Of a DNA stretch of 64,000 bases, positions 1 to 10,738 are shown piece after piece. The notes under the pieces are model-generated. The model was not told the DNA's origin. It saw only the letters and a list, made by a program, of their open reading frames with translations, and searched no databases. The stretch comes from Crossaster papposus (taxonomy: Eukaryota > Echinodermata > Asteroidea > Velatida > Solasteridae). The stretch spans positions 2,356,001-2,420,000 of the forward strand of contig JBAIAA010000261.1 of NCBI GenBank assembly GCA_037893245.1. Reading direction: 5' to 3'. Every line of letters starts with the position of its first letter. Within the stretch, counting starts at the first letter, position 1. Made by a program: the position numbers and the translations under genes.

Positions 1-620
1 TTTCTTACGGAATTAAGATAATCACAGGAGTTTATCCACCCGCGCACTTCTCTGTTTTAGCCACCGTACAATAGTTGTACGTGACTAAAATAATCCGGTG
101 ATCATCACCGTTTATGAATCTGGCCCAATGAGGAGCTAGTACTATAGTATGCATGCGTAGAATATTGGATTAGGTCTGATAACCCTATGCATGATAGCTA
201 CTGCTGCTGTTTATATTTGTATGACTACCTGTTAATTCTTGGCATACCTTGACTTGTACGAAACCTGTTCATAAATTACCCTTTTGTATTTAGATACAAA
301 TTATATATATATTCTTTTGAAATATTTTTGATAATAACACTTCTTTATCCAATTCCGGTTGCTCTGGTTCTCTTAGTTCTGTGGCGCTGTTTCCTAATAT
401 TATATTTTTTATTATAGTACCACTTGATAACAGTAATAGCAAACCCAAAAATTAGTGATACAAAATAACTATAGTTTGAATATTTAGTTGTTTTTGTCCA
501 TCTTGAACAAGGTTTTCCGCAACGCGACATTGCGGGTCTAGTATGAATGATACCCGTTTAAATGTGAATACGCATATCGTTTTGGAATACGCGGTTCTAG
601 ATTTTGGATCCAAGTAAGAT
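1..620. repeat. Intronic segment, diverged direct copy of 14403-15010
   Basis: Starting at the first base, this stretch matches 14403-15010 with small indels. The match stops near 612, where the downstream copy continues into the second arm of a fold-back structure. I see no exon in it. It is therefore the left part of a mobile or duplicated element whose complete form is near 14830-15255. Confidence 0.75.
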
Positions 621-908
621 TTGGTGTTGGTTTCACAAAAAAAGTGATTAGCACAAAAAGTCTTGCTCAGTACTAATAACAGGTTACCAACAACAAAACC
701 TTTATGTGCTTTTCATACAAAGCAAACACCAGCTGAATACCAGTAATTAACCTGAACATTTGGTTTGTAACCTTTTTTTGTCAAGGAAGAATGTTCATGC
801 TAAGCACATTTTGTGCTTACAAGGTTGTGATTCGTATTGAAAGTAATGTAAATGTACAGGTGTCAGTACAAATACGTAATTTATCGATGGGTTTCGTTGT
901 CTTTGCAG
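621..908 (+). other. Intron segment leading to the first EGF exon
   Basis: This is the upstream intron module shared by EGF exons: a stretch rich in T after TTTGTAACC, then a conserved AAGCACA block, and a pyrimidine-rich acceptor ending TTTGCAG at 908. The same order of blocks precedes the EGF exons at 4892, 6350, 16794, 18384 and 21762. This supports common descent of exon and flanking intron. Confidence 0.6.
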
Positions 909-1013
909 ATGAATGTTTAGAAAACTCGGATAACTGCACATGCACCAACATGACGGGATCCTATGTGTGTGAATGTGATGAAGGCTACACTGGCAATGGC
1001 ACAGCGTGTACAG
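909..1013 (+). CDS. EGF-like domain exon 1 (compact six-cysteine form)
   Basis: The exon is 105 nt (35 codons), bounded by TTTGCAG and GTATGTT and in phase 1-1. It begins DEC and has six cysteines in the EGF order. The cysteine 2 to 3 gap is only one residue (DNCTC), whereas the related exon at 4892 has six. The segment CTNMTGSYVC fits the C-x-[DN]-x4-[FY]-x-C pattern of calcium-binding EGF domains, and the domain ends GYTGNGTAC. The usual D-V at the start of calcium-binding EGFs is absent, so only part of the calcium site is present. EGF domains of this type act as rigid, calcium-stabilised spacers or binding modules outside the cell. The sister exons at 6350 and 18384 are 12 nt shorter in frame. 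Confidence 0.85.
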
Positions 1014-1165
1014 GTATGTTAGAGAGCAATCGCAGAATACCCCGCCACGCAAAAGTAAGCGAAGAGCCGCAGAGAAGAGAATATCACGAGAGGGCGCAGT
1101 TTTTCCCAGCAAACAATGTCGTAAACAAAAATCGTAGAGCGCCCGGTATCAATCAATGACCATAG

Positions 1166-2276
1166 GGGTGCATGTGACTAAATCAGTGAAAATGACTGCG
1201 CGCGAGCTCATTAATATTTTGTGATCCCTCCGGTAATTTTGAATAAGAGGTCCCTGGGGCCTATACATTGGACTGATTGTAGAAATAATTGTGGAAATCA
1301 AGAATTGGTGACCCGTGGCTTCCAACTCGGGGGATTTCGTTCACAGAAAAGACCAATACCAGGGTCTATTTCGCATAGAGGCGGGGGGCTACATTGATAC
1401 CTGGGCCCAGAGCTGGGCCACCAGTTTAGGGGTGGTTTGTGCGGAGAGGAGTATAAAAAAAAATTCATTCGGTCAACCCCTATAAATTTGAAAAGAAAAT
1501 TGTTCTAGGAGTCTTAATCTTTGATTTCCAGTCAAAAAAATATGGCCACTCTACTCATGAGCGTCACCAGGCGGCGCTCTTTCTTTCAATTTTTGTGTTG
1601 GTTACAATGAGCGCCGTATTTAGTGTAGTAGAACCTATATGAATCAAAGATGGCGGCGCACTAAACTGTAGCACGCCATTTTACGCGCCATTTTAGAACA
1701 GCAAGTCCACCGCATTTATTTTTTTGAAGTGGTTACTGTATTTTAGGTAAATTGTCATTGTTTTGAGTCCCATTTTTCTTACCAAAGGCCCCAGTAAGTG
1801 CTATTAAAGGGTGCATGTGACTAAATCAGTGAAAATGACTGCGCGCGAGCTCATTAATATTTTGTGATCCCTCCGGTAATTTTGAATAAGAGGTCCCTGG
1901 GGCCTATACATTGGACTGATTGTAGAAATAATTGTGGAAATCAAGAATTGGTGACCCGTGGCTTCCAACTCGGGGGATTTCGTTCACAGAAAAGACCAAT
2001 ACCAGGGTCTATTTCGCATAGAGGCGGGGGGGCTACATTGATACCTGGGCCCAGAGCTGGGCCACCGGTTTAGGGGTGGCTTGTGCGGATAGGAGTATAA
2101 AAACAAATTCATTCGGTCAACCCCTATAAATTTGAAAAGAAAATTGTTCTAGGAGTCTTAATCTTTGATTTCCAGTCAAAAAAATATGGCCACTCTACTC
2201 ATGAGCGTCACCAGGCGGCGCTCTTTCTTTCAATTTTTGTGTTGGTTACAATGAGCGCCGTATTTAGTGTAGTAGA
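1166..2276 (+). mobile_element. TRIM-like element: two long direct repeats around a short core
   Basis: Two near-identical direct repeats, 1166-1635 and 1809-2279 (offset 643-644 bases), flank a core of about 173 bp. Each repeat contains a TATA-like GAGTATAAAA (near 1450 and 2093). The whole unit is bracketed by ACCATAG at 1159-1165 and 2277-2283. The paralogous intron at 18746-18752 has a single ACCATAG with no insert and looks like an empty site. Short LTR-like repeats, a tiny core without coding capacity and a 4-7 bp target duplication suggest a terminal-repeat retrotransposon in miniature. The ends are not the usual TG...CA, so another non-autonomous element with an internal duplication is possible. 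Confidence 0.5.
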
Positions 2277-2283
2277 ACCATAG

Positions 2284-2700
2284 AGCGCCGCGCAGTATAG
2301 TGGCGACGATCTTTGGTATCAATTCTCACGGTCGGAGGCTGTTACACCTATTGCACACGCCGTTGGGCAAAGGGGTAGCCCTCCATTCAATTTGTACAGG
2401 GAATTACGTGTTTTCTATATTTTTTTACAGTAATAAAAACATGCATACTTTTTTTTCCGGTGTATCGTGGGAGATTTTGTTACTTCATAAAACAATGAAA
2501 TTTGGAAATATTTTGGTGTAGTGTTAAATAGATATTAGACAATAATTGATTATTTAGATTTTTTCACATAGACCACAACACTATTTATTGCTACTCATTC
2601 CCCTTTGAGTCCAGAGGGGGTGATAACTAACAGCCACCACTGACCAATCAGAGACAAGAAACAGGGCCCGGTGACGTCATCCCGACCGCGAGAATGACCC
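2284..2700. other. Intron segment without recognised gene
   Basis: After the shared block AGAGCGCCGC at 2283, this copy of the EGF-intron module carries about 380 bp that are missing from the sister modules at 6720 and 18780. There is a short pyrimidine run and no coding similarity that I recognise. It is probably another insertion, because it replaces the left tip of the fold-back element that follows. Confidence 0.4.
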
Positions 2701-3194
2701 AAAAACTTTACAACTACATTTTTTCATATTTTTACCTGATGAAGGAAGCCGAAATCTCGCTCATGTCTTCCTTGTGTGGAACTACAGATCGTCATAGGTT
2801 ATTAAAAGTTAATGTGACTTAAGGCAACTTTTTTACAGAAAATAAATTGCAAATCCACGCTTTTGGACGTGAACATCATGTACGAACTTCCTACGTGCGT
2901 GCGCGTGCACGCGCGAGGCCGGCTCATCAGTCGTACAGCTACAGTAGGCCGCATGGCGCAGCTGCCGGGTACACGCGCACGCACGTAGAAAGTTCGTGCA
3001 TTAGGATCACGTCAAAAAGAGTGGATTTGCAATTTATTTTATGTAAATAAGTAGCCCAAAGACACATTCGCTTTTTGTAACCCATGACGATCTGTAATTC
3101 CAGACACAAGAAAGACATAAGCGAGATTACGGCTTCCTTCATCAGGTAAAATTATGAAAAAAATGTCGTTGTAAAACTTTTCGCTATGGCAGGA
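2701..3194. mobile_element. Fold-back element copy 1 (about 0.5 kb)
   Basis: The two halves are imperfect inverted repeats centred near 2945. The left arm has ACCTGATGAAGGAAGCC at about 2736, and its complement GGCTTCCTTCATCAGGT is at about 3131. The right tip ends CGCTATGGCAGGA, but the matching left tip present in the sister copies has been replaced here. The centre is a GC-rich purine-pyrimidine stretch (GTGCGCGTGCACGCGCG). It looks like a non-autonomous fold-back transposon (long-TIR MITE). No coding capacity is seen. Confidence 0.65.
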
Positions 3195-3347
3195 GAAGTT
3201 TGTTGTACACAACGGAGGAGTCCAACCTGGGCTAGGTGGAACAAACTCGCACGCAATGCAAATTGATATGATAGGGGATTGCGTAAAAACGTCTGTTTTC
3301 CTTCCTCCATGATCTAAAGGAGGTTCCCCGAAGCGGATACGCTTCAT

Positions 3348-3432
3348 CAACAGGCAAGTTGATTTACACGATAAAGTACTGTATCGTCAGCATATTGTGG
3401 TAAATGAGACATGTACACAGAACGGAAGGTCA
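3348..3432 (-). pseudogene. Reverse-transcriptase fossil fragment (non-LTR type)
   Basis: Read on the minus strand, the stretch carries the reverse-transcriptase palm motif QYADDTVLY followed by the start of a helix. It has no intact frame beyond this. The same fossil recurs at 5050-5190, 7408-7492, 16070-16246, 16955-17100 and 19440-19530. Confidence 0.55.
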
Positions 3433-3437
3433 AAAAG

Positions 3438-4358
3438 TATGAAGCAGAATCAGTGTCAAAAAGATCGGACGTGTTTTTACAACTCGGATGCCTTCCTAAT
3501 TCGGATGCCTTCCTAATTCGGATGCTTTTTGCAAACTCGGATGCTTTTCTAATTCGGATGAATTCGTAATTCGGATGCTTTTTGTAAACTTGGATGCTTT
3601 TTTTAATTCGGATGCTTTTTTAATTTGGATGCTTTTTTAATTTGGATGCTTTTTTTAATTTGGATGCTTTTTTTAATTTGGATGCTTTTTTTAATTTGGA
3701 TGCTTTTTGTGATCTCGTATGCTTTTTGTGATCTCGTATGCTTTTTGTGATCTCGTATGCTTTTTGTGATCTCGTATGCTTTTTTAATTCCAATGCTTTT
3801 CTAGTTCGGATGCTTTCTATAAACTCGGATGCTTTCTATAAACTCGGATGCTTTTTTAATTCTGATGCTTTTCTATTTTGAATGCTTTTTGTAAACTCGG
3901 ATGCTTTTTGCAAACCGAACATATTCACAAATCGGATGCTTTCCCAATCCGGCACTAGGGTGGCCCTGAAAGAACATCACACATCTCAAATTCTGCGATA
4001 TCGAGCATTCTGCGCGAATTTGAATGATGACAAAAATGTTGTCGCATATCTAAGCATATATCTGAGATGTGAAGGATTTTATTTTATTGTATATTTCTGC
4101 ACAGATTTATGTGATGGCGAATATTTTCTGCGGAGATTTTTGAAAAGTTGCATAATTTTATTTTAGATTTCAAGTTCCCCGCAGATTTCTCAGTACGCAA
4201 ATTTGTGCAATGTCGCACGAATGGGCACATACATGTACATTTCCATTGCACATTTCTGCGCAGCTATGTTGCACTCACGTACAGCACATTTATATGCAGA
4301 TTTATGTGCACATTTCTGCGATGTCAGCACATACATGTAAAGTTTAATTTGTATCGCA
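3438..4358. mobile_element. Partial hairpin element with AT-rich minisatellite (left arm and centre)
   Basis: The first 480 bases are a degenerate tandem repeat of about 17-21 bp built on TTCGGATGCTTTT. The rest matches the centre of the complete hairpin at 7493-8758. The right arm is missing, and the sequence stops at a 30-G run (4359-4388). The copy at 19531-20298 breaks off at the same place next to another G run. Confidence 0.6.
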
Positions 4359-4359
4359 G

Positions 4360-4388
<29 letters not shown>
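4359..4388 (+). repeat. Homopolymer run of 30 G
   Basis: Thirty consecutive G residues sit exactly where the hairpin element is truncated. Its length may be unreliable in the assembly. Confidence 0.9.
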
Positions 4389-4391
<3 letters not shown>

Positions 4392-4891
4392 TGAGCCAAG
4401 TACGAACGGGTGTCTAGTGTGACTCTTCCATTTAAAAAAATATGGGTGCTCGAAATAATGAGAAATTAAATATCTGTTTTAAAGTCGTATTTTATATATT
4501 TGTTTGTTTCGACCAACATTATTTAAGCTTTTCTTCTGTATAAAATGTTTATACATTGTTCTATGAAAACTTGCAATTGCCCCATTGTTTTTAACATGCA
4601 ATGAAGCATGCTGCGACCACGTACTTTATCACAATTTTTTTGTTTTTTTGAAACTAATTTGACCCTATAAGTTACGCTAAAAATGGTTAATATATTAAAA
4701 ACTAAAAACGTTTTTTTTTACTTTGTTTTTTCTAAATGTACTAAACAATTTTCATGCTAAGCACAATTTTGTGCTTACACGTTTTATGAAATTGGCCCAA
4801 CTCCAAGGTTGTGATTCGTATTGAAAGTAATGTTAATGTACAGTTGTCAGTACAAATACGTAATTTATAATGGGTTTCGTTGTCATTGCAG
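4389..4891 (+). other. Intron segment before EGF exon 2
   Basis: AT-rich intron that matches 20330-20700 in its first 300 bases. From about 4740 it is the shared pre-exon module (AAGCACAATTTTGTGC, then TAATGTTAATGTACAG), ending in the acceptor TTGTCATTGCAG at 4891. No further exon is seen. Confidence 0.55.
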
Positions 4892-5020
4892 ATGTGAATG
4901 AATGTAGTTCAGCCAACACGAATGATTGCGCCAACGGTACAGCCACGTGCACCAACACAGCGGGATCTTATGAGTGTGACTGTAATGTAGGCTACATTGG
5001 CAATGGCACAGTGTGTGAAG
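4892..5020 (+). CDS. Calcium-binding EGF-like domain exon 2
   Basis: The exon is 129 nt (43 codons) in phase 1-1, between TTGTCATTGCAG and GTTAGTTT. It opens with DVNEC, has six cysteines, and contains CTNTAGSYEC, which satisfies the calcium-binding EGF pattern (C-x-N-x4-Y-x-C), so the calcium site appears complete. It ends GYIGNGTVC. It has two sequons (NGT in the Cys2-3 loop and NGT near the end). The exon at 16794 is a close paralogue, with a few substitutions such as SAD for SAN and CNN for CTN. A calcium-stabilised rod segment outside the cell is the expected role. I consider the exon intact. Confidence 0.92.
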
Positions 5021-5049
5021 GTTAGTTTGGTTTGGTTAGTTTGGTGCTT

Positions 5050-5190
5050 ATGTTGTAGCAATTAGGATCTCGTTTTGCACACTCCAAGTATAAATCATAT
5101 CCAAATCATTCTGCAAAAGGTCTTCATTAACATGCAAGTTGATAACACGATAAAGTACTGTATCGGCAGCATATTGTGGTATTAAAAGGA
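5050..5190 (-). pseudogene. Antisense reverse-transcriptase fossil just after EGF exon 2
   Basis: On the minus strand the stretch translates as a non-LTR reverse-transcriptase piece: QYAADTVLYRVINL followed by LLQNDLDMIYTWSVQN. The catalytic YADD is degraded to YAAD. It starts about 30 bases after the splice donor. The same arrangement follows the EGF exons at 16794 and 21762 and the half exon at 15951, so this fragment was in the ancestral EGF intron before the modules were duplicated. Confidence 0.6.
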
Positions 5191-6349
5191 GACGACTGTA
5201 CACAGAATGGAAGGTCAAAAACATCCAGTTGGTAGACTCACAAAAAGATCATGACCTGAGCGTGCATATACGTTAAACCAATCTAATGTATCAAACCACA
5301 GAATGTACACCAAGACGTTGGATAAACACTATCTACGGCCCCAGATATTATATATACGGCTGTTTTGTCTACAAAAGTACAGATGGGTGCACTAGCCTAA
5401 TTCAAGCCCCATTGAAACCAAGTTTCATGCAAACCGACATCACTGGGGTTTCTCAAACAACAATCAGATTATTATCTCGGCCTTTATCTTTCCATTTCTT
5501 TTCAATTTTGGGTGGGTTAGCTAGCCAATTACATTTGTTAATATTCAAACCCAAAGAAACTCACCTCCCGAAAAGTGATACTTTTCCAGCCTGCACGCAG
5601 CCATTTCACAAATTGCATCCCTCCACCTTTTAGGGCAATTATTAAGTCCCATTTTTTAACCTTAATTTTATCAAGTCTGCCATCAGATTGAAGATAAAAA
5701 ACCAGGGAGTTTATCCTAGGCTATATCCCCCTTTTTTTTTTTTAACAAACGGCCTCCTCCAAAAAAATATTGTGGAGGCACATTTCATCCTACACTATAT
5801 TTACCCAATCCTCCCCCCTTATTTTGTACCAAACGGCCTCCTTTAAATAAAAAATGGGTGGGGGGGGGGGGGGGGGGGGGGGCACATTTCATGCTAATGA
5901 GCTTGCGTAGAAAGTCTTACTTCAATTAGGGTAGTGCACCCCGATGTATATAACATGCTGTCATTGGCCAAACATATTCCCCTCCACTTGTTGGGCAGGG
6001 GTTGGGAGAGGATTGGAGGATTTTGTGTTGGTTTCAAATAAGGTAGACAAAAAAGTGATTAGCACAAAGTCTTGCTCAGTAATAACAGGTTACCAACAAA
6101 ACCTTTATGTGCTTTTCATACAAAGCAAACACCAGCTGAATACCAGTCACAAACAATAAGCATAACCTGAACATTTTGTTTGTAACCCTTTTTTGTCAAG
6201 GAAGAATGTTCATGCTAAGCACATTTTGTGCTTACATGTTTTGTGAAATTGGTCTAACTTTAAGGTTGTGATTCATATTGAAAGTAATGTTAAGGTACAG
6301 TTGTCAGTACAAATACGTAATTTATCGATGCGTTTCGTTGTCTTTGCAG
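5191..6349 (+). other. Intron between EGF exons 2 and 3, repeat-derived blocks only
   Basis: It contains blocks that recur in other introns: a block around CTACGGCCCCAGATAT (also near 9709, 17346 and 21224), a block around CAGGGAGTTTATCCTAGGC (also near 10231 and 17750), and a block around TAGTGCACCCCGATGTATAT (also near 9942, 10376, 15396 and 17967). A 23-G run lies at 5860-5882. The short open frames seen here are not conserved in sense or length. The acceptor at 6349 reads TTTGCAG. Confidence 0.6.
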
Positions 6350-6442
6350 ATGAATGTTCAGCAAACTCGGATAATTGCACATGCACAACGGGATCATGTA
6401 AATGTGATGAAGGCTACACTGGCGATGGCACAGCGTGTACAG
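6350..6442 (+). CDS. EGF-like domain exon 3 (shortened)
   Basis: The exon is 93 nt (31 codons) in phase 1-1, from TTTGCAG to GTACGTT. It has six cysteines in DEC, DNC, TC, SC, KC and AC positions. Compared with exon 1 it lacks 12 nt, exactly four codons, in the Cys3-Cys4 region, and an extra Cys (GSCKC) takes the place of the Tyr/Val-Cys turn. The Asn and Tyr of the calcium-binding signature are gone, so calcium binding is doubtful. The copy at 18384 has the same translation, so the short form has been duplicated without disruption. At 31 residues it is very short for an EGF domain, so correct folding is uncertain. Confidence 0.75.
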
Positions 6443-6750
6443 GTACGTTAGGGAGCAATCGCAGAATACCCTGCCACGCAAAATTAACCCCCCAAATTAA
6501 GCGGATACGGGGTGGATCGGAAGCGAAGAGCCGCAGAGAAGAGAATATCACGTGAGGGCGCAGTTTTTCCTAGCAAACAGTGTCGTAAACAAAAATCGTA
6601 GAGCCCCGCAAGGCTTTGGGGGTGGGACTAGCCTAGGTTGGATCGACGACGTCGTTCTTAAGCTTCATTGCCTTATACGACTGATGTCCAGGGTATCAAT
6701 AAAAAAACATAGAGCGCCGCACAGCGGCGACGATCTTTAGTATCAATGTA

Positions 6751-7249
6751 TCCTGCCATAGCAAAAAACTTTACAACATTTTTTCATATTTTTACCTGAT
6801 GAAGGAAGCCAAAATCTCGCTCGTGTCTTCCTTGTTTCTGGAACTACAGATCGTCATAGGTTATTAAACGTTAATGTGACTTAAGGCAACTTTTTTACAG
6901 AAAATAAATTGAAAATCCACGCTTTTGGACTTGAACATCATGTACGAACTTCCTACGTGCGTGCGCGTGCGAGGCCGGCTCATCAGTCGTACAGTAGGCC
7001 GCGTGGCGCGGCCGCCGGGTATACACGCGCACGCACGTAGAAAGTTCGTGCATTAGGATCACGTCAAAAAGCGTGGATTTGCAATTTATTTTATGTATTA
7101 AATAAGTAGCCCAAAGACACATTCGCTTTTTGTAACCCATGACGATCTGTAATTCTAGACACAAGAAAGACATAAGCGAGATTTCGGCTTCCTTTATCAG
7201 GTAAAAATATGAAAAAATGTCGTTGTAAAATTTGTTCGCTATGGCAGGA
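6751..7249. mobile_element. Fold-back element copy 2, both tips present
   Basis: It starts TCCTGCCATAGC and ends GCTATGGCAGGA, perfect inverted termini of 12 bp that extend into long imperfect arms. The total is 499 bp. The central GC-rich region is a shorter version of that in copy 1. It has no coding capacity and lies in the same relative place (after the short EGF exon) as copies 1 and 3. Confidence 0.7.
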
Positions 7250-7407
7250 GAAGTTTGTTGTACACAACGGAGGAGTCCAACCTGGGCTAGGTGGGACAAA
7301 CTCGCACGCAATGCAAATTGATATGATGGGCGATTGCGTAAAAACTTCTGTTTTCCTTCCTCCATGGTCTAAAGGAGGTCCCCCGAAGCGGATCCGCTTC
7401 ATCAACA

Positions 7408-7492
7408 GGCAAGTTGATTTACACGATAAAGTACTGTATCGTCAGCATATTGTGGTAAATGAGACATGTACACAGAACGGAAGGTCAAAAAG
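7408..7492 (-). pseudogene. Reverse-transcriptase fossil fragment
   Basis: Minus-strand remnant with the Q-Y-A-D-D-T-V-L-Y core, truncated directly at the left end of the large hairpin element that follows. Confidence 0.5.
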
Positions 7493-8758
7493 TATGAAGC
7501 AGAATCAGTGTCAAAAACATCGGACGTGTTTTTACAACTCGGATGCCTTCCTAATTCGGTTGCTTTTTGCAAACTCGGATGCTTTTCTAATTCGGATGAA
7601 TTCGTAATTCGGATGAATTCGTAATTCGGATGAATTCGTAATTCGGATGCTTTTTGTAAACTTGGATGATTTTTGTAAACTTGGATGCTTTTTTAATTCG
7701 GATGCTTTTCTAATTCGGATGCTTTTCTAGTTCGGATGCTTTTTGTGATCTCGAAGTCGAATGCTTTTTGTGATCTCGAATGCTTTTCTAGTTTGGATGC
7801 TTTTTATAAACTCTGATGGTTTTTAAATTCTGATGCTTTTCTATTTTGAATGCTTTTTGTAAACTCGGATGCTTTTTGCAAACCGAACATATTCACAAAT
7901 CGGATGCTTTCCCAATCCGACACTAGGGTGGCCCTGAAAAGTTCACACATCGCAAATTCTGCGATATCGAGCATTCTGCGCGAATTTGAATGATGACAAA
8001 AAGGTTGTCGCATATATCTAAGCATATATGTATCCGAGATGTGAAAGATTTTATTTTATTGTAGATTTCTGCACAGATTTATGTGATGGCGAATATTTTC
8101 TGCGCAGATTTTTGAAAAGTCGCATATTTTCAATCTCAAGTTCTGTGCAGATTTCTCAGTACGCAAATTTGTGCGATGTCGCACAGATGGGCACCTACAT
8201 ACACATTTTCATTTCACAGTTCTGCGCAGCTATGTCGCAATCACGGACAGCACATTTATATGCAGATTTATGTGCACATTTGTGCGATGTCAGCCCATAA
8301 AGTTAAATTTCTTAGTTCAATATTCGCCATCACATAAATCTGTGCAGAAATCTGCAATAAAATCTTTCACATCTACATGTTTATATGCGATAACATGTTT
8401 GTCATCGTTCAAATTCGCTCAGAATTCCGATATCGCAGAATCTGTGATGTGTAATGTCCTTTCAGGGCCACCGTAGTGCCAGATTGGGAAAGCATCCGAT
8501 TTGCGAATATGCACGGTTTGTAAAAAGCATCCCAGTTTACAAAAAGCATTCAAACTAGAAAAGCATCCGAGTTTATAAAAATCATCCGAACTAGAAAAGC
8601 ATCTGAATTACAAAAGCATCGGAATTAAAAAAAGCATCCGAGTTTACAAAAAGCATTCGAGTTTACAAAAAGCATCTGAATTAGGAATGCATCCAAATTA
8701 GGAAAGCATCGAGTTGTAAAAACACGTCTGATCTTTTTGACACTGATTCTGCTTCATA
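7493..8758. mobile_element. Complete 1.27-kb hairpin element containing a minisatellite in both arms
   Basis: The left arm begins TATGAAGCAGAATCAGTGTC and the right arm ends GACACTGATTCTGC..CATA. Both arms carry the 17-21 bp GGATGCTTTT repeat, in opposite orientation (7540-7900 and 8520-8710). They also share an inner block, with AATCCGACACTAG..TGGCCC on the left and GGGCCACC..TAGTGCCAGATT on the right. The loop is near 8100-8325. This is the only full copy; partial copies are at 3438, 15445 and 19531. No protein frame is credible. It is best seen as a non-autonomous fold-back transposon whose arms have expanded by tandem repetition. Confidence 0.65.
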
Positions 8759-8783
8759 AAAAACAAACAAATTAAACATAACT

Positions 8784-8893
8784 AGTCTGAGTTACTGGAC
8801 TCTAGTTATCGCTTTTTTAACATTTGGACATTATCTGGCGCTAAATGTCCAAATGTTAAAAAAGCGATAACTAGAGTCCAGTAACTCGTAACT
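8784..8893. mobile_element. 109-bp palindromic element copy 1
   Basis: A near-perfect inverted repeat: GAGTTACTGGACTCTAGTTA on the left is matched by TAACTAGAGTCCAGTAACTC on the right, with an inner arm TTTTTTAACATTTGGACATT and a loop TCTGGCGCTA. Its sister at 15672-15780 has cleaner tips (AGTCCGAG...CTCGGACT). It is a minimal MITE-like hairpin. Confidence 0.7.
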
Positions 8894-9400
8894 AAAACAT
8901 ACCCTCTACCAGTATGTGCATGATCCTTTGAAAGTTACCCGTTGTCGCCGGTTGGTCAGATAACTACTTATACACAGCCACTGTAAAGTGTTGCCACAAT
9001 GTCTTCAAGTAACTCGGACTAAAACATACCCTCTACCAGTATGAGCATGATCCCTTGAAAGTTACCCGTTGTTGTCGGTTGGTCAAATACACAGCCACTG
9101 CAAAGTGTTGCCACAATGTCTTCAATATCTTTTTAAAATGTGGGGTCTTTGTATGATAACAGTGTTTAAATAGTGTATAACAAATGTTGTAACACACCGG
9201 GAACCTTTACGTGTGTTTATGTAATGTAGCCTACGCTGGTCAAAAAGGTAAAAAACAAACAAATTAATTATACCCTCTCCCAGTATGAGCATGATCCCTT
9301 AAAAGTTACCGTTGTCGCCGGTTGGTCAGATAACTACTTATACACAGCCACTGTAAAGTGTTGCCACAATGTCTTCAATATCTTTAAATAGTGTGGAGTC
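8894..9400. repeat. Intronic direct repeats of about 120 bp
   Basis: Copies begin with CCCTCT(A/C)CCAGTATG at about 8902, 9033 and 9264 and run to a block AAGTGTTGCCACAATGTCTT. Related copies lie at 15788 and 16264. The first two are adjacent and separated by a half of the 109-bp palindrome tip (AGTAACTCGGACT at about 9008). No function is evident. Confidence 0.65.
9191..9240 (+). pseudogene. Relic of an EGF exon, 3' half, disrupted
   Basis: The start matches the half exon at 15951 (AACACACCGGGAACCTTTAC), which encodes the NTPGTFTC turn of an EGF domain. After GTGTGTTTAT the frame meets a TAG, and the donor is lost. It is an EGF exon that has been destroyed inside a repeat-rich intron. Confidence 0.55.
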
Positions 9401-10738
9401 TTTTTATATAACAGTGTTTGTATGTAACAGTGTTCAAAAAAGTCTAGAACTATTGGGGCCGGGGCGGCTTGGAACACACTCTAACCGAAACCGGTTGTGA
9501 GACTCACTAAAAGATTATGACCTTGAACAAATTGACGAATAGCAGTGGACTGTTGAATTTTGAAATAAGAAATATTCAACTGTTTAGCTTCGAACGCAAG
9601 AGCATCGTCGAGTCGATCCGCAGCAGCCATACTGAGCATGCATGTACGTTAAACCAATCTATATCAAACCACAGAAAGTGCACCAAGACTTTGGATAAAC
9701 ACTATCTACGGCCCCAGATATATACGGCTGTTTTGTCTACAAAAACACAGATGGGTGCACTAGCCTCGTTCAAGCCCTATGAAACCAGTGTAAAATCAAT
9801 AACGTTGAGGGCCAAGTTTTATGCAAACCGACATCACTGGGGTTTCTCAAACAACAATCGGATTATTATCTCGGCCTTTATCTTTCCATTTCTTTTCAAT
9901 TTTGGGTGGATGCGTATAAATTCTCCCTTCAATTAGGGTAGTGCACCCCGATGTATATAACATGCTGTCACTGGCCAAACATATTCCCCCTCCACTTGTT
10001 GGACAGGGGGCGGGGAAGGGGGAAGGTAAAGGACCCCCCCCCCCCCCCATCAGTTTGTTGTGCCACTCAAACAAAAATGTTTATCGCCCGATGTAATAAA
10101 TTAGAGAAAATAAAAGGTATCTCAATAATACACCATTTTACAAATGGCATCCCTCCAAGTTCTAGTGCAATTAGGACCTATTTCCCAACTGTAATTTTAT
10201 CAAGTCTGCCATCAGATTGAAGCTAAAAAACCAGGGAGTTTATCCTAGGCTATATTTACACAATCCACCTCTTTTTTTCTTTTTTTTTGCAAACGGCCTC
10301 CTTTTCCTAACAAAATTGTGGGGCCACATTTCATGCTAATGAGCTCGCGTATAAATTCTCCCTTTAATTAGGGTAGTGCACCCCGATGTTTGTAACAAGC
10401 TGTCATTGGCCAAACATATTCCCCCTCCACTTGTTGGATCGGACAGGGGGAGGGGGGAGGTAAAGGACCCCTTCCTCACCCCTCTTCCAGTTTGTTGTGC
10501 CACTCAAACAAAAATTTGTATCACCCGATGTAATAAATTAGAGACATAAAAGGTATCTCAATAATACACCAGCGTAAGATTTTGTGTTGGTTTCAGAGAA
10601 GATGGACAAAAAGGTGATTAGCACAAACAAGTCTTGCTCAGTAAAAACAGGTTACCAATTACGGTGCTCTTTTCATCCAAAGCACACACCAGCTAAATAC
10701 CAGTCACAAACAATAAACATAACCTGAACTTTGGTGTT
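9401..10738 (+). other. Intron segment of duplicated non-coding blocks
   Basis: It holds copies of intron blocks also found at 5290-5990 and 17180-18060. A block starting GTATAAATTCTCCC at about 9915 and again at about 10350 makes a tandem duplication of roughly 435 bp. A 15-C run is at 10034-10048. The 139-residue open frame at 9517-9936 is not preserved in the parallel copy at 17160, so I do not call it a gene. Confidence 0.55.

Noticed and set aside
795-1112. Minus-strand frames opposite EGF exons
   Set aside because: They are mirror frames of cysteine-rich exons and include intron sequence.
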